A DNA stretch of 64,000 bases from contig NC_088324.1 of the NCBI RefSeq assembly GCF_910592395.1, forward strand, positions 3,536,001-3,600,000. Direction: 5' to 3'. The notes beneath the pieces are model-generated. The model worked only from the letters and a program-made list of their open reading frames with translations. It did not search any database and was not told the DNA's origin. Below are positions 42,085-52,513 of this stretch, piece by piece. Positions within the stretch are counted from its first letter, which is position 1; each line of letters starts with the position of its first letter. The stretch is from Lineus longissimus (Eukaryota > Nemertea > Pilidiophora > Heteronemertea > Lineidae). The position numbers were made by a program, and so were the translations under genes.

Positions 42085-42816
42085 TCAAATGTCCAATTTT
42101 CCGCTTTCTAATACTTTCAGTAACCGATTCTTGAAGTAGTGGCTCCTGCTATTTCTGGTTTGGTTGTTTGTGAACATCGCTTCCTGTTTTATTGTCACAC
42201 CATAGTCATTTAAACATTTCGATGCATCGTTTTCTCCAAAGATCCGTTTCAAAGCTGATTTCATACTTTGGAAGTTCAGTTCCTTCGCCGCCGTTAGTGC
42301 AAGTTGTTTCTCATTTTGGCCTAGACCTGCTTTATCTAGAATTTTGAAGGCTAGAACAGCTTCTGGTAATTCCATTTTATGTTTCTTACTAAGATAGTAC
42401 AGTCTTTCAAACTCAATGATATACTCCCCAATTGACTGTTCTTCAACTCTTTGGAAATTTTCAAATTTGGTGTAAATGCTGTAGGCTATATCAATTTCAT
42501 CCTTTTTGTAAACCTTGTCAAGGGCTGCTAGAAGTACTTTCATTCCATCATCAGTATTGAGTTCACTTGTTTCAAGTTCTTATGCAATGGCTCTCGCCTG
42601 ACCTTTTAGTGATAATGTGACTGCAAGAGCTTGTTTCTTTATATCAAGTTCTGTCACAAGTTGCCACATAGAAATTTCATTTTTCCATGTCTCATAATCG
42701 GAATGAGATTCACTTCCAAAGGTTGGGGGGTTTTTATATCCGGCGGCCATCTTTTTCTTTTGTTTGCTATTAAGTACAGGCACTGATGTACAGGGAATGT
42801 AAATGTATATGCACAC
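42085..42816 (-). pseudogene. Copia gag, broken, with pol end fused on
   Basis: The frame 42580-42816 opens gag (KMAAGYKNPPTFGSES, then WKNEISMWQL). After a stop, 42085-42543 continues with QSIGEYIIEFERLYYLSKKH (UBN2-type gag) to HYFKN. It then jumps directly to RLLKVLESGKL, which is the extreme end of pol. Everything between is deleted in this copy. Confidence 0.7.
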
Positions 42817-42879
42817 AAGTATCCAGCTAACACTACACAGAGGTCCTCCTTGTAGATTGTTACACAGCCTCTGCTACCA

Positions 42880-43160
42880 TGAAAAGTTTGTCATTACTTA
42901 CTGACATTGGTTGTATTCCACTCACACAGTCACTCCATATGATGGGCCGGCCCAGGTCTCTTGCTTGTGATTATTCTTTGTCATGTACTGGTATAGTTTA
43001 TCCTCTAGATAATATGTCCTCCTGACTCAATCTGTTCTCCATGAACAACTCTCCTCAACTACCTTAAAAAGTCCCTCCACCCAAAAGTACACACAGATCT
43101 GTGATGTCATCACTACATCAGCACAATGTCATTATTTGTGTGTAAGTGGTCTGCTAGTCA
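42880..43160 (-). repeat. 5' LTR of copia element
   Basis: On the minus strand it starts TGACTAGCAG and ends AACTTTTCA, immediately followed by TGGTAGCAGAGG (42868-42879). That is complementary to the 3' end of animal initiator tRNA-Met, a common copia primer. Confidence 0.7.
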
Positions 43161-45288
43161 AAGTTAACAGTGTGTACATTATAGTCCTTCTCAATCTCTT
43201 TTAATATTGATTTTGCTTTACCAGCAATGCCATCTAGAGGATGAATATTGCACTTTAATTCAAGCAGCTGGGTTTCGAATTCCTCCCCAAGCCTGACCAC
43301 AACACAATGATTTACAGACACTCTGTCACTTATTGTATTTTTGATACGCCCAAACACATCTTTTTCAAATTGTTTCACATCGATCTCCTTGTACATCGAG
43401 TAAGTTGTAACAATATCTCTAACTGTTGTAACAATGTGGTCAACATAATCCCCGGTTTTCCCTCCTGCAAGAACTGAAATTTGTAACGCCAATCCTCGGG
43501 GTGGGTCTCCTTTAAACATCATGTGAACCTCGTTGATATGATCGTCCCGAGCACTGGTAGCATCAAATGCGATTGTCATGTCAGTCTCAACTGCCAAAGA
43601 CTCACCAACCTGGATGTCACTAAGTACGCCAAGTTCCAACGCCATTTGGCTGACAGTAACGCCTGAGGGGGTTGAATTAAGTTCAGATCCTGTTAACTCC
43701 TTGACAATGGAGTTGATAACATTACCAGTATTGTCCACAGGGACCTGATTCAGCAAACAATGGTAGACAGCTTTGCGGTAAGGAGTAGAGAATTTTCGTC
43801 TCTTTTCCAAAACATCAACATCCAAAACTTCATTGTCCTTGTCCACAATGAGCCGTAGGCCTTCATTCTCAAGCTCAAGTTTCTTGTTTTCTTTCCTGAG
43901 TCTTCTCAGCTCCTGCTGTTTTACTGCAAGTAGCTTTGAAAATTTGCAGGTGTGTATCCTAGTCCTCTTTTTCTTTTGAACAGGTGTTGGGGTACCTTGC
44001 TTGTTCAATGTTCTTACAACAGACTCGGAGCGTTTCAAGTTCAACTTGAGTGTAGCCTTGTCAGTCCTTAGTCTTCCTTCGATAGCATCTTTCCTTTTGC
44101 ATGTCTGTCTACGACCCTCATCGGAAGAAACATATATCTTATCAATTTCCCGCCTTCTTTTTTCGCATAACTTGCTTAATTTCAACACAGTTTTTTGCCG
44201 TTTGGAACATTTAAGACAATCAGTTTTCAATTTCTCTGGTAAATTTTCAAATGATGTCTTTGATGCACCAGGAACAGTCTTTTTCGACGTGGACACACTT
44301 GCCTCATCTCTTGCATCAGCAGAGGGGATGCGACTAACATGCTGAATTATCATCACAAATTCCTCTTGCAGTTTATCAATAAGTCTATGACCCTGTTTAG
44401 AAAGATTGAGTTTAAAGTTTGCAAAATTCACAACTCGGATTACCGCTCTTTTGGTTGCATCAAAGTTTACTGTACCCTGAACTAAGTTATTCGCACTGGC
44501 TATCTGAATCAATCTTTTTGTAGTCGTCACATAGTCCTTCTTATCATGTTTGGAGTGCAGCCATGCAACGAACCCCTTGCGTATCATTGGAGTTTGGAGA
44601 CGGTCACCGTCGTTACCAACATCGTCAGCGAAGGACTTTATGAAGCGGTCTTTGTCAGCTGCTGTTCTCATCAGTGGACCTTCAGATGGTACAGACGGCA
44701 CTGAAAAGTTTTTAAAAAATTATTAGTTACTACAAAGCTTCTTTATCAAAGAGTATATAATAATCATCACTTCCATTTTTAATTACATGTAGGCCTAGAA
44801 GTTTTTCATCTAAATAAATCAATGTTGTTATGATTATCATTGTTGTTAATTGTAACCTTTCACATTGACCGGCAATCATTCTCTCATTGAACTCCAGCAA
44901 GATCTTTTTGTATGTAGAATCACTCTCAGACTCAGATAGATGTTAGGGAAAAACATTCACCTTCACAATCACCAGAATACTCTTCTGTAGTACTGGGTGG
45001 TGTTGCAGGTGCCCCTGAAGAAGCAGGGACAACCATCCTGAATTTTGCTGCGCCTGGAAAAGCAAGAAACTTTAATCATGCAATAAAATCCCCCTTTACA
45101 AGAAGATATTTTCATGGTTTTATAGGTGAATTATCAGGGCAGGCCTTGACCATCACCTCAAAAGTAAACAATAACTTGATCATTGAAAAAAACCCAGCCC
45201 AAGGCCTTTTTCAAAAATTCCAATTCCTGTCATCTGTTTTGCCATGTGCTCTTGTTTACAAAACATAGTGACGTATCAAGTGGCTCAA

Positions 45289-45320
45289 CCAATCAGGAGG
45301 CAGTATCAGGTCACGTGACC
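45289..45320 (-). promoter_or_regulatory. CCAAT plus E-box module upstream of the second family member
   Basis: CCAATCAGGAGG followed by GGTCACGTGACC, about 250 bp upstream of the exon 1 ATG. Closely similar to 60372-60404 and related to 12152-12197. Confidence 0.45.
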
Positions 45321-45329
45321 GACATTGCC

Positions 45330-45930
45330 CCATAATGAGCAGAAATTAAGCCATCGATGGGGTTTCAATATCCGACCCATCCTTGCATATCAAAAGCAGA
45401 TTTATCCAGATGATACGCTAAACATCTTCCTGATATATCATTCTTTCATTGTAAGTTTGTATTTTATCGTAGTTTGCATTTGGAGGACAACTATGGTGAT
45501 GATGATCTGGTGAAATTCCGATCGTCCGTTAGCTCATTATGTATTGGCATGTACATGACCCGAAGAAAACTTTCAAGTTCCCGTTCGAATTTTGGCCTGA
45601 AACTTCGCAAGAGGGAAGTTTGATAAACATAGAAGGCGCCTAACATACAATCTTTGATGCCTGGGGGGTTTGGGTAACATTTTTGAGGGGTCAAACCTTA
45701 CCTTTGGATTGAAATTGGCAGAACTTCGTCCAAACTTTGTCAATTTTGATCGGGTAAAAAATCGAAACGGAAGCGAGGTTCTGGTCTTGACCAATGGCCA
45801 TGCCTCATTGTGATTTGAGCAAAGCTAGACGTTTACAGCGAAATTTTCGAACCCTGCCAATTTGCACTTTTGAAAAATGATGACGTCATCGGCTTTTGCG
45901 ATGAGAGACGTCGGCGATTGCGGATCTTCT
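45330..45930. other. Intron 1 segment without recognisable genes
   Basis: Only short frames. Nothing supported. Confidence 0.4.
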
Positions 45931-45940
45931 AAGTGCCTAC

Positions 45941-46145
45941 TCTATAGATCATGTACACCAGTGCTACGCAGCGCCCGTTGCTACGCATTTCGCCCAGAAA
46001 TCAGATGTGCACGCACCTTGCTGAGTGGCAAAATGGACGTGACGCATTTTGTGTACCGGTTCATTCGACAAACATTATGCCACTCAGCAATTAAACTGTG
46101 CGGCCATTTCCTAGTTCTACCTGTCTGGTGTACACGATCTAGAGG
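45941..46145. repeat. Fold-back element candidate
   Basis: TCTATAGATCATGTACACCAG on the left and an almost exact reverse complement near 46123-46145. An inner pair TTGCTGAGTGGCA / TGCCACTCAGCAA is also inverted. Probably a decayed MITE. Confidence 0.5.
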
Positions 46146-46391
46146 TCTACATTGTATAGCATGAATGTAGCTTACGTACCGGGCGGGTCTAGGAATTAGG
46201 GCTAAATAGTGGGGATGGATGTACCAGCTGTGTACATTTGCCTGTACATCAACAAAGCTGGGGGGTCCAAATTTCCACTTTTAGAGGGACTACTATCATT
46301 AACAAGCCAAAGCCAAAGCCAGCGATGGCAGGCAGGCAGACGTTCAACAGCATTTCGTGATTAAGGGCAAGGCAAACAGCATGCTTTTACG

Positions 46392-47297
46392 ATACATAGA
46401 TAGGCAGCTGATACTAGTGATAGGGCCTACCGTGAATACCTCCATGGCAGAACTGGGAAGAGCAGTGTATGGCGGCCACGCCAAATCGTATCGTAGATCG
46501 TAAGAATTCAATTAACTGTTTTGTTTGGCGCCACCTCAAATCCTTTATTCATTATTGTCCACAGAGCTTGTAAAGACTGTAAAAAGAATACAGTGTCCTA
46601 AGTAAACCATCAAAATATCCATATTGGCTATTACAATTATCATATACCTCATTCTACAGTTACAGCAGATCAGGGCGCAGTGAAACTTTAGGGTAAATCG
46701 GTATAATACACAATGTTCCCGAATGTTAAGTTCAAAGGTTGTCCAAGTCAAGCCAGTTTACGGAAATCAGCAATAAAGATCATCTCAATTCGCGGTCTTA
46801 CAGAGTTGTTCATTACAGTTAGTTTCTAGTCACGAAACTCATCTATTTAGACGTAAACATCATTCTAAAACAGCGCTGCATTATCATTTCCTGGTTACAT
46901 CCGGGCAGCATGGACAGTGGCGCCGTCATGGCGGGACCGGCCATTTACAAACTAGCTGCAGAGTCCTGACTGCGTGTTGAATCACTTCACTTTGAAACTC
47001 AATAAGGCAATATTCAGGCCTGTTATTTATCAAATAAGCATTCTGCACGATCTATACATATTCTATCATAATTACCTCTGTTGCCACAGACCACTGCCTG
47101 TTAGACAGCCCGAAACAGACGAAAAACAAAGAGAAGACGAACCTCACGAAGTTCTCTCACAACTTAGAAAATGGCAAAAGCATGGACCAGCCTCGTTTTG
47201 AACCCACGCCAACAAATTCGGACGGGAAAAACACAAGATTTGGCGGCAAATTTAAACACCACTAAAAATGAAATTTTAATTACTTACGGCTTTCACA
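46392..47297. repeat. 906-bp direct repeat, copy 1
   Basis: Nearly identical to 47886-48791 at a constant offset of 1494 bp. Shared start ATACATAGATAGG and end GGCTTTCACA. Differences are a few substitutions and single-base indels, so the duplication is recent. Ends do not look like LTR ends. Confidence 0.9.
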
Positions 47298-47885
47298 TGC
47301 CTCCCCTAAATTTGCCTACAATTTACAACAAGATGTAAGGGAATGCCTCCCCATGACATCCATATTCCAAATCAGTTCAACTTTAAACGTTTGTCCACTT
47401 TAAATACTACAGGTCAGCTTTAAATCACTTAGATAAAGTGAGTTGCCAACATATCCTCTTACTTGATGCAGTCTTACCTCACTGCAACTATTAGTGACAC
47501 ATAAGCATTAATTCAAATGTTCTCCTAATATGATAACACCAAAAAATTTTAATTAACAAAATAAACAATACCGGTAACCTGAAACGATTAAGTTGTTGTA
47601 ACCACAACTATGTAAAAATATCAACAATGTTCCGCTATTATGCGTGAAAACGACGCCGCAGCCTGCGTTGTTCCGACCACATAGATTGTCACATTTTGCA
47701 TATAGTAATCAGCAGCAAATATTTATGAACAAAACACAACTGACTAGAACAGTACAAAACCACATGATCATAGAGCAACATAAATAATCATCAGGTTTTG
47801 CATGCTCAAAAGGCAAGACACTGTGCTATGGTACCCCACTTATTGATCATCGTCTTCACTCTCTATTAACAACACTAACTTGTGA
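47298..47885. other. Spacer between the direct repeats
   Basis: No ORF and no repeat. With copy 1 it forms the 1494-bp unit of a partial tandem duplication. Confidence 0.5.
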
Positions 47886-48791
47886 ATACATAGATAGGCA
47901 GCTGATACTAGTGATAGGGCCTACCGTGAATACCTCCATGGCAGAACTGGGAAGAGCAGTGTATGGCGCCACGCCAAATCGTATCGTAGATCGTAAGAAT
48001 TCAATTAACTGCTTTGTTTGGCGTCACCTCAAATCCTTTATTCATAATTGTCCACAGAGCTTGTAAAGACTGTAAAAAGAATACAGTGTCCTAAGTAAAC
48101 CATCAAAATATCCATATTGGCTATTACAATTATCATATACCTCATTCTACAGTTACAGCAGATCAGGGCGCAGTGAAACTTTAGGGTAAATCGGTATAAT
48201 ACACAATGTTCCCGAATGTTAAGTTCAAAGGTTGTCCAAGTCAAGCCAGTTTACGGAAATCAGCAATAAAGATCATCTCAATTCGCGGTCTTACAGAGTT
48301 GTTCATTACAGTTAGTTTCTAGTCACGAAACTCATCTATTTAGACGTAAACATCATTCTAAAACAGCGCTGCATTATCATTTCCTGGTTACATCCGGGCA
48401 GCATGGACAGTGGCGCCGTCATGGCGGGACCGGCCATTTACAAACTAGCTGCAGAGTCCTGACTGCGTGTTGAATCACTTCACTTTGAAACTAAATAAGG
48501 CAATATTCAGGCCTCGTTATTTATCAAATAAGCATTCTGCACGATCTATACATATTCTATCATAATTACCTCTGTTGCCACAGACCACTGCCTGTTAGAC
48601 AGCCCGAAACAGACGAAAAACAAAGAGGAGGCGAACCTCATGAAGTTCTCTCACAACTTAGAAAATGGCAAAAGCATGGACCAGCCTCGTTTTGAACCCA
48701 CGCCAACAAATTCGGACGGGAAAAACACAAGATTTGGCGGCAAATTTAAACACCACTAAAAATGAGATTTTAATTACTTACGGCTTTCACA
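47886..48791. repeat. 906-bp direct repeat, copy 2
   Basis: See copy 1. It ends about 120 bp before the exon 1 donor of the SAM-domain gene, within intron 1. Confidence 0.9.
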
Positions 48792-48911
48792 CAGTGTGAC
48801 TCACTTTCAGTACATGCTATAAGACCTAAATGCACTACGTAATGCACATGACACGCCGGCACTGTACTGGGTGATAAGTGTGGAGCGCAGAAAAAAAGCG
48901 AACATGCAAAC

Positions 48912-49086
48912 CTTTGAAAATATTCACTACGAGGAGAGGAAATTTTTCCATCTGTAGCCATTCTCCGACCTCTTCTACAGTTGATCTTTTGTGAATAAAA
49001 TTTGGGAGGTCTAACGAGTCCATGTTAGGCGTAAATTCGAAAGACAATTCGGTGGTCTTGTCAAAGTCCTCTCCTCCCGTGGCCAT
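48912..49086 (-). CDS. SAM-domain gene, exon 1
   Basis: Starts at ATG 49086 (MATGGEDFDKT), chosen because the longer upstream frame is poly-C derived. It holds the first half of a SAM domain, TVEEVGEWLQMEKFP then VVNIFK, and ends at a donor CAAAG/GTTTGC. Spliced to exon 2 it continues in frame as IFKDNNIDGDSLLAL, the hallmark centre of a SAM domain. Confidence 0.8.
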
Positions 49087-49494
49087 GTTGAAGAAGTGAG
49101 AAACATGTGTTGAATGGCCAATTATACACGCTGTTATGAGTGGGGAATACCCACATTTGTGTAGACGTAAAACAAATAATTTGTCAAATTCCCGATGGCC
49201 CGCGGATTGCCCCAATTGTGGAAACCGTAGTCGGTACAGCTCCCCACCCCCCCCCCCCGGACAATTCTCGGACATCTCCCCCTGGACATTTGCCCCCCGA
49301 GATTTGACACCCCTCCCCCCAAATCAGATAAACTGCCCATATTAGTACCACCCCAGTGAACTCTTTTGGGTGTCCACAGGCGGGGGGGGGGGGGGGGAGT
49401 TCGAAACATGTAGAGGGGGCAAATTGGCCGGGGGCCGGCAAAGGTCTAAGGTCAGATATCGGGGGGGGGTGCGTCCTAGAAACCCTTAGATCAC
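49087..49494. other. Upstream region of the SAM-domain gene with C/G homopolymers
   Basis: Contains poly-C at about 49248-49258 and poly-G at about 49382-49398 and 49459-49467. The open frames across it are low-complexity artefacts. No clear promoter motif. Confidence 0.4.
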
Positions 49495-50130
49495 AATAGT
49501 GTTGGCCCACCATCAATGGGTGGCGCTCAGCCAGCATGAGTGGGTAATACTTACCCAGTGCGTTACCCATCATGCATGCTGCCCTACTGCCCATTGCCAC
49601 AACTATAGCCTATGTTACCCACTATAGTTGGCGCTTCCAGCACTAGTGGGTACTGCTTACCCAGTACCACAAACATATGCTACCCACCAATGACTGGGTG
49701 CCCCTACCAGCATGAATGGGTAGTACTTACCATGTGCCGCAAACATATTACCCATTATGATGGAACGATGCTGCAGGCTTGTGGGTAATGCTTACCCACT
49801 GCCACAAATATACATGTTACCCACCATAGTTGGTGGCGCTGCCAGTATGAGTGGGTAACGCTTACCCATTGCCACAACTATACATGTCACCCACCATCAT
49901 GTTTGGCGCTGCCAGCATTAGTGGGTACTGCTTACCCAGTACCACAAGTATATGCTACCCACCATCAATGGGTAGTACTAATCCAGTGCCACAAACCCAC
50001 ATTACCCACCATGATGAGTACGGTGCTTCCGGCATGTGGGTAATGCTTACCCAGTACCACGAACAGATGTTACCCGCCCGGATGGGTTAAAACGCTGCCA
50101 ATTTGAATGGGTATTGCTTACCCAGTGCCA
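49495..50130. repeat. Degenerate minisatellite, unit about 70 bp
   Basis: GTGGGTAATGCTTACCCA-like cores recur roughly every 65-72 bp, with TTACCCACCAT and GGCGCTGCCAG between them. About 8-9 copies. Each core is a small palindrome (GGGTA..TACCC). The array ends where the gypsy LTR begins. Confidence 0.85.
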
Positions 50131-50476
50131 TGTTTCGTCAAGTAAGATGATCGATGAGAAGACACAGTGAGGAGATAATTATGCTGGCTAAAATCTAACA
50201 ACTTTATTCAAGACATGTGGAAAGTAAAACTACATCGACGACTTCCCAGTGGGCCGTGGCCCAACCGAAGACACCACGCAACATCCTTCCTCTTTTGAGG
50301 AAAGGAAACGCAGAAAGTTTGTAGTAACTATCAAATGAAACTAGTCAGCTATTAAGCGCAGAATGTTTGTACTAACTAATGAAACTGATAATCCACTACA
50401 TAGCGCGGAAAGTCTTAAGTGTACCCTACTATTGGTGAACACAGATCACAATTCTAAACGGTCCACAGGTTTAATA

Positions 50477-50594
50477 GTGAGGTTTCGCAACCACCCATTT
50501 AGGCCCTACGACGACGTTTATCTATTGTGTGAATTTACCTGAACAATATATAAACGTCGTCGAAGGGCCTAACCGGGCGGTTGCGAAACCTCAC
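50477..50594. mobile_element. 118-bp TA-flanked MITE near the LTR edge
   Basis: GTGAGGTTTCGCAACC and its reverse complement at the ends, with TA on each side. Inner arms CCCTACGACGACGTTTA / TAAACGTCGTCGAAGGG also pair, so it folds into a long hairpin. Confidence 0.75.
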
Positions 50595-50822
50595 TATTGA
50601 CTCTACCAGAACGCGTAGTACGGATAGCCGGAGTTTGGGTTAACATGGTCACCAGGCTTAAGCGGCTTAAGGTCATGGCGACCACCATTACGCATCTGAG
50701 CCATGTTGAGTTTACGATTTTCCATACGTTCCTTTTCTCCTGATGGCAGGCGAGGGAGGAGCCTGTCTTGGGTAGAAGGTATGAGTGTTTTTGTGCGGCG
50801 CCCGAGGAGTCGCTGAGAAGGG

Positions 50823-51461
50823 CTAGACTGTAGGCCTTCCGTTGGGGTGTTCCTGATGTTGAGTAGCCTCCTTGGCTGCTTTGGATTTTGTCAACAGTTT
50901 CTGAGCCACCTTCACGGCGGCCTCTACAGCACCATTAGCCTTTGAGTTACCCGGGCTAATGAACTCGTGTGTGAACGACCAGTTGGTGCTGAATCGCCTG
51001 AACTGATCAGACGTGAACTGGGTTCCGCGGTCCGAGACTAGAATGTCTGGAATGCCATGCCTAGCAAAATGCATTTTCATCTTCGCAATGACGGTGTCTG
51101 CCGTGATATCATGGAGGTAATCCAGTTCGAAGAATGAACTAAAGTAATCAACCGTAACGAGATAGTTTTTCCCTTTGAAGGAAAACAGGTCACTTGCGAC
51201 CTTGGACCACGGACGGTCCGGCACATCATGCAAGTTCAGAGTCTCTGGGGGCTGCTTGTCAGCGAAGGTGGCACAGGTATCACAGGTTTCGACAAACGAC
51301 CGGATCTCCGCTGACATGCCTGGCCAGAAAATGAGTTCCCTGGCTCTACGTAAGCAGGAGTTTATGCCTAAGTGGCCGGCGTGCAACTTAGCCTTTAGTT
51401 CCTTCCGCAGTTCCAAGGGGATAACGATACGTTCTCCACGCAACACAATGCCATCCTGCAC
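50823..51461 (-). pseudogene. Gypsy integrase
   Basis: HHCC finger (HAGHLGINSC, then CDTCATF), core with SDLFSFKGKNYLV (Asp), VSDRGTQFTS (Asp) and NGAVEAAVK (Glu), so the triad is complete. It inserts retroelement cDNA. The C-terminal continuation with QRLLGRRT and LKPLKPGDHV at about 50620-50810 is in another frame. Confidence 0.8.
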
Positions 51462-51519
51462 AGTTAGTTCATCGCGGTGATGGAAGTAGGGGGTCAGGGT
51501 GACAGACAGATTATGCTTA

Positions 51520-51692
51520 GGCTGACGTTACATAGGCCTCATTCGTTCACTTCCCACATGTCACGTTCCCCTTAATGCGTTCGTTCCTCACTGAATGCAT
51601 GCCACAAGGCCGTGCATTCACCGAGGAACGTTAAGTAAAGCTGGAACGTGACATGTGGGAAGTGAACGAATGAGGCCTATGTAACGTCAGCC
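51520..51692. mobile_element. 173-bp MITE with TTA target duplication
   Basis: Long TIRs starting GGCTGACGTTACATAGGCCT at each end and TTA on both sides (51517-51519, 51693-51695), as in PIF/Harbinger-type MITEs. It splits the gypsy pol frame between RNase H and integrase. Confidence 0.85.
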
Positions 51693-52024
51693 TTAGAGTC
51701 CGGCCAGCCTTTCAAGATGGTGTCTTTGAGAGACATCAACGTTGCGTCCCTTTCAGTTGCACGTCGGATTTCATCAAGTCTCCGTGGCTTGATGGACAAG
51801 AAAGACACATTGCTCATGTTAACCGAGTCCATCGAGTCAGTTTCGGGAAGTGGCGCGCGAGACAGGGTGTCTGCAATAGGGATGGAGGTTCCAGGCTTGT
51901 AGGCTAGATTGATCTGATACTTCTGAGTCCTTAGAAGGAGCGAGTGTAGCCGCCTGGGCGCTTTACAGAGCGGTTTCGTGATTATTGACACTAGCGGCTT
52001 ATGGTCAGTTACCACATCTACCAT
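51677..52024 (-). pseudogene. Gypsy RNase H region
   Basis: VVTDHKPLVSIITKP, LLLRTQKYQINLAYKPG and ADTLSRAP are the classical gypsy RNase H end motifs. Separated from RT by stops and a small deletion near 52030-52170. Confidence 0.75.
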
Positions 52025-52036
52025 GCGGCCATAGGT

Positions 52037-52423
52037 TTAATGGTGGAACTTTTCCAAGCCAAAGACCACAGCCAGCATCTCCGGTATTGTGAAATTTCCT
52101 TGTTCGATTTCAGGTACCGGTGTGCCCTGGCAAAACGTGCACCGAATACCCGAATAGTATAGTTCTATGTGAACCCAGCAAAAACCACGTTCAGTAACCA
52201 TGTGTCCCATGAAAGTTATCTCAGATAATCGCAGTTCAAGCTTTGCGATGTTTAATTTGATCCCTTTCTCTCGACAGCGTTGTAGGAAAGCTTCCAGGTT
52301 GCGATCATGTTCCTCAGTGTTCCTTCCATGAATGACGACGTCATCGGCGATGCATTCGACTCCAGTGAGTCCGTCGATGGCTTCGAGCAATTTCCTTTGG
52401 AAAATCTCAGACGCGACATTCAA
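52037..52423 (-). pseudogene. Gypsy RT, C-terminal half
   Basis: NVASEIFQRKLLEAIDGL, then CIADDVVIHG (the catalytic DD), and KLELRLSEITFMGHMVT. Frame differs from the N-terminal half. Confidence 0.8.
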
Positions 52424-52513
52424 GCCAAATGGCAGACGCTTCCACCGGTAACGACCAAAAGGAGTCTGAAAGGTGATGAGGAGGCTCGATTCCTCATCTA
52501 GTTCGACGTGCCA

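Larger units (their letters stand above)
37797..43160 (-). mobile_element. Copia LTR retrotransposon, rearranged, lacking its 3' LTR
   Basis: Flanked by the 5-bp repeat AAGTT (37792-37796 and 43161-43165), whose removal with the element restores the host transposase frame. It has a 281-bp 5' LTR (42880-43160), PBS (42868-42879), gag, and a 1274-codon gag-pol frame. The 3' LTR is absent: the element stops inside the end of pol. Between 41560 and 42540 segments of gag, pol end and RT are shuffled and duplicated. Confidence 0.8.
36463..45035 (-). pseudogene. Second copy of the unnamed transposase family, split by copia
   Basis: Exon 1 (44961-45035, MVVPASSGAPATPPST) joins in phase to exon 2 starting at 44700. 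The N-terminal half (43166-44700) has a coiled coil around 43830-44250, MTIAFDATSARDDHINEVH and CNIHPLDGIAG. A copia element follows (37797-43160). The C-terminal half (36463-37796) has LFGKEC, RYVGNRLHVLFH, LGLIGKLVTGPWMR and the barrel-like end VLYHGHV.. KYTVTYWNEGE. In-frame TAA codons lie at about 37695 and 37381, and a frameshift near 36775. The order and motifs match the protein at 9066-11912 throughout. Element ends were not found. Confidence 0.7.
18168..49086 (-). pseudogene. SAM-domain (SAMD3-like) gene, 8 placed exons, disrupted by transposons
   Basis: Exons placed: 48912-49086, 35245-35366, 29732-30076 plus 34547-34642, 28705-28849, 28137-28303, 26616-26805 plus 27665-27712, 18667-18738 and 18168-18494. 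Exons 1 and 2 together make a SAM domain. Exons 3 to 5 carry the basic, YP-containing blocks typical of SAMD3-like proteins, and exon 8 a conserved C-terminal domain. Splice phases agree at every tested junction except exon 5. The gene is cut in exon 3 by a hAT element and in exon 6 by a Penelope-like element, and exon 5 has a frameshift. The family's function is not known. This allele should be inactive unless the inserts are polymorphic or are assembly joins. Confidence 0.75.

Noticed and set aside
46392-48791. LTR retrotransposon with 906-bp LTRs
   Set aside because: Ends are not TG..CA on either strand, there is no PBS or PPT, no target duplication, and the centre is only 588 bp.
49134-49600. 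Gly/Pro-rich frames near 49.1-49.6 kb
   Set aside because: Driven by poly-C and poly-G runs; only the part from ATG 49086 has real protein character.
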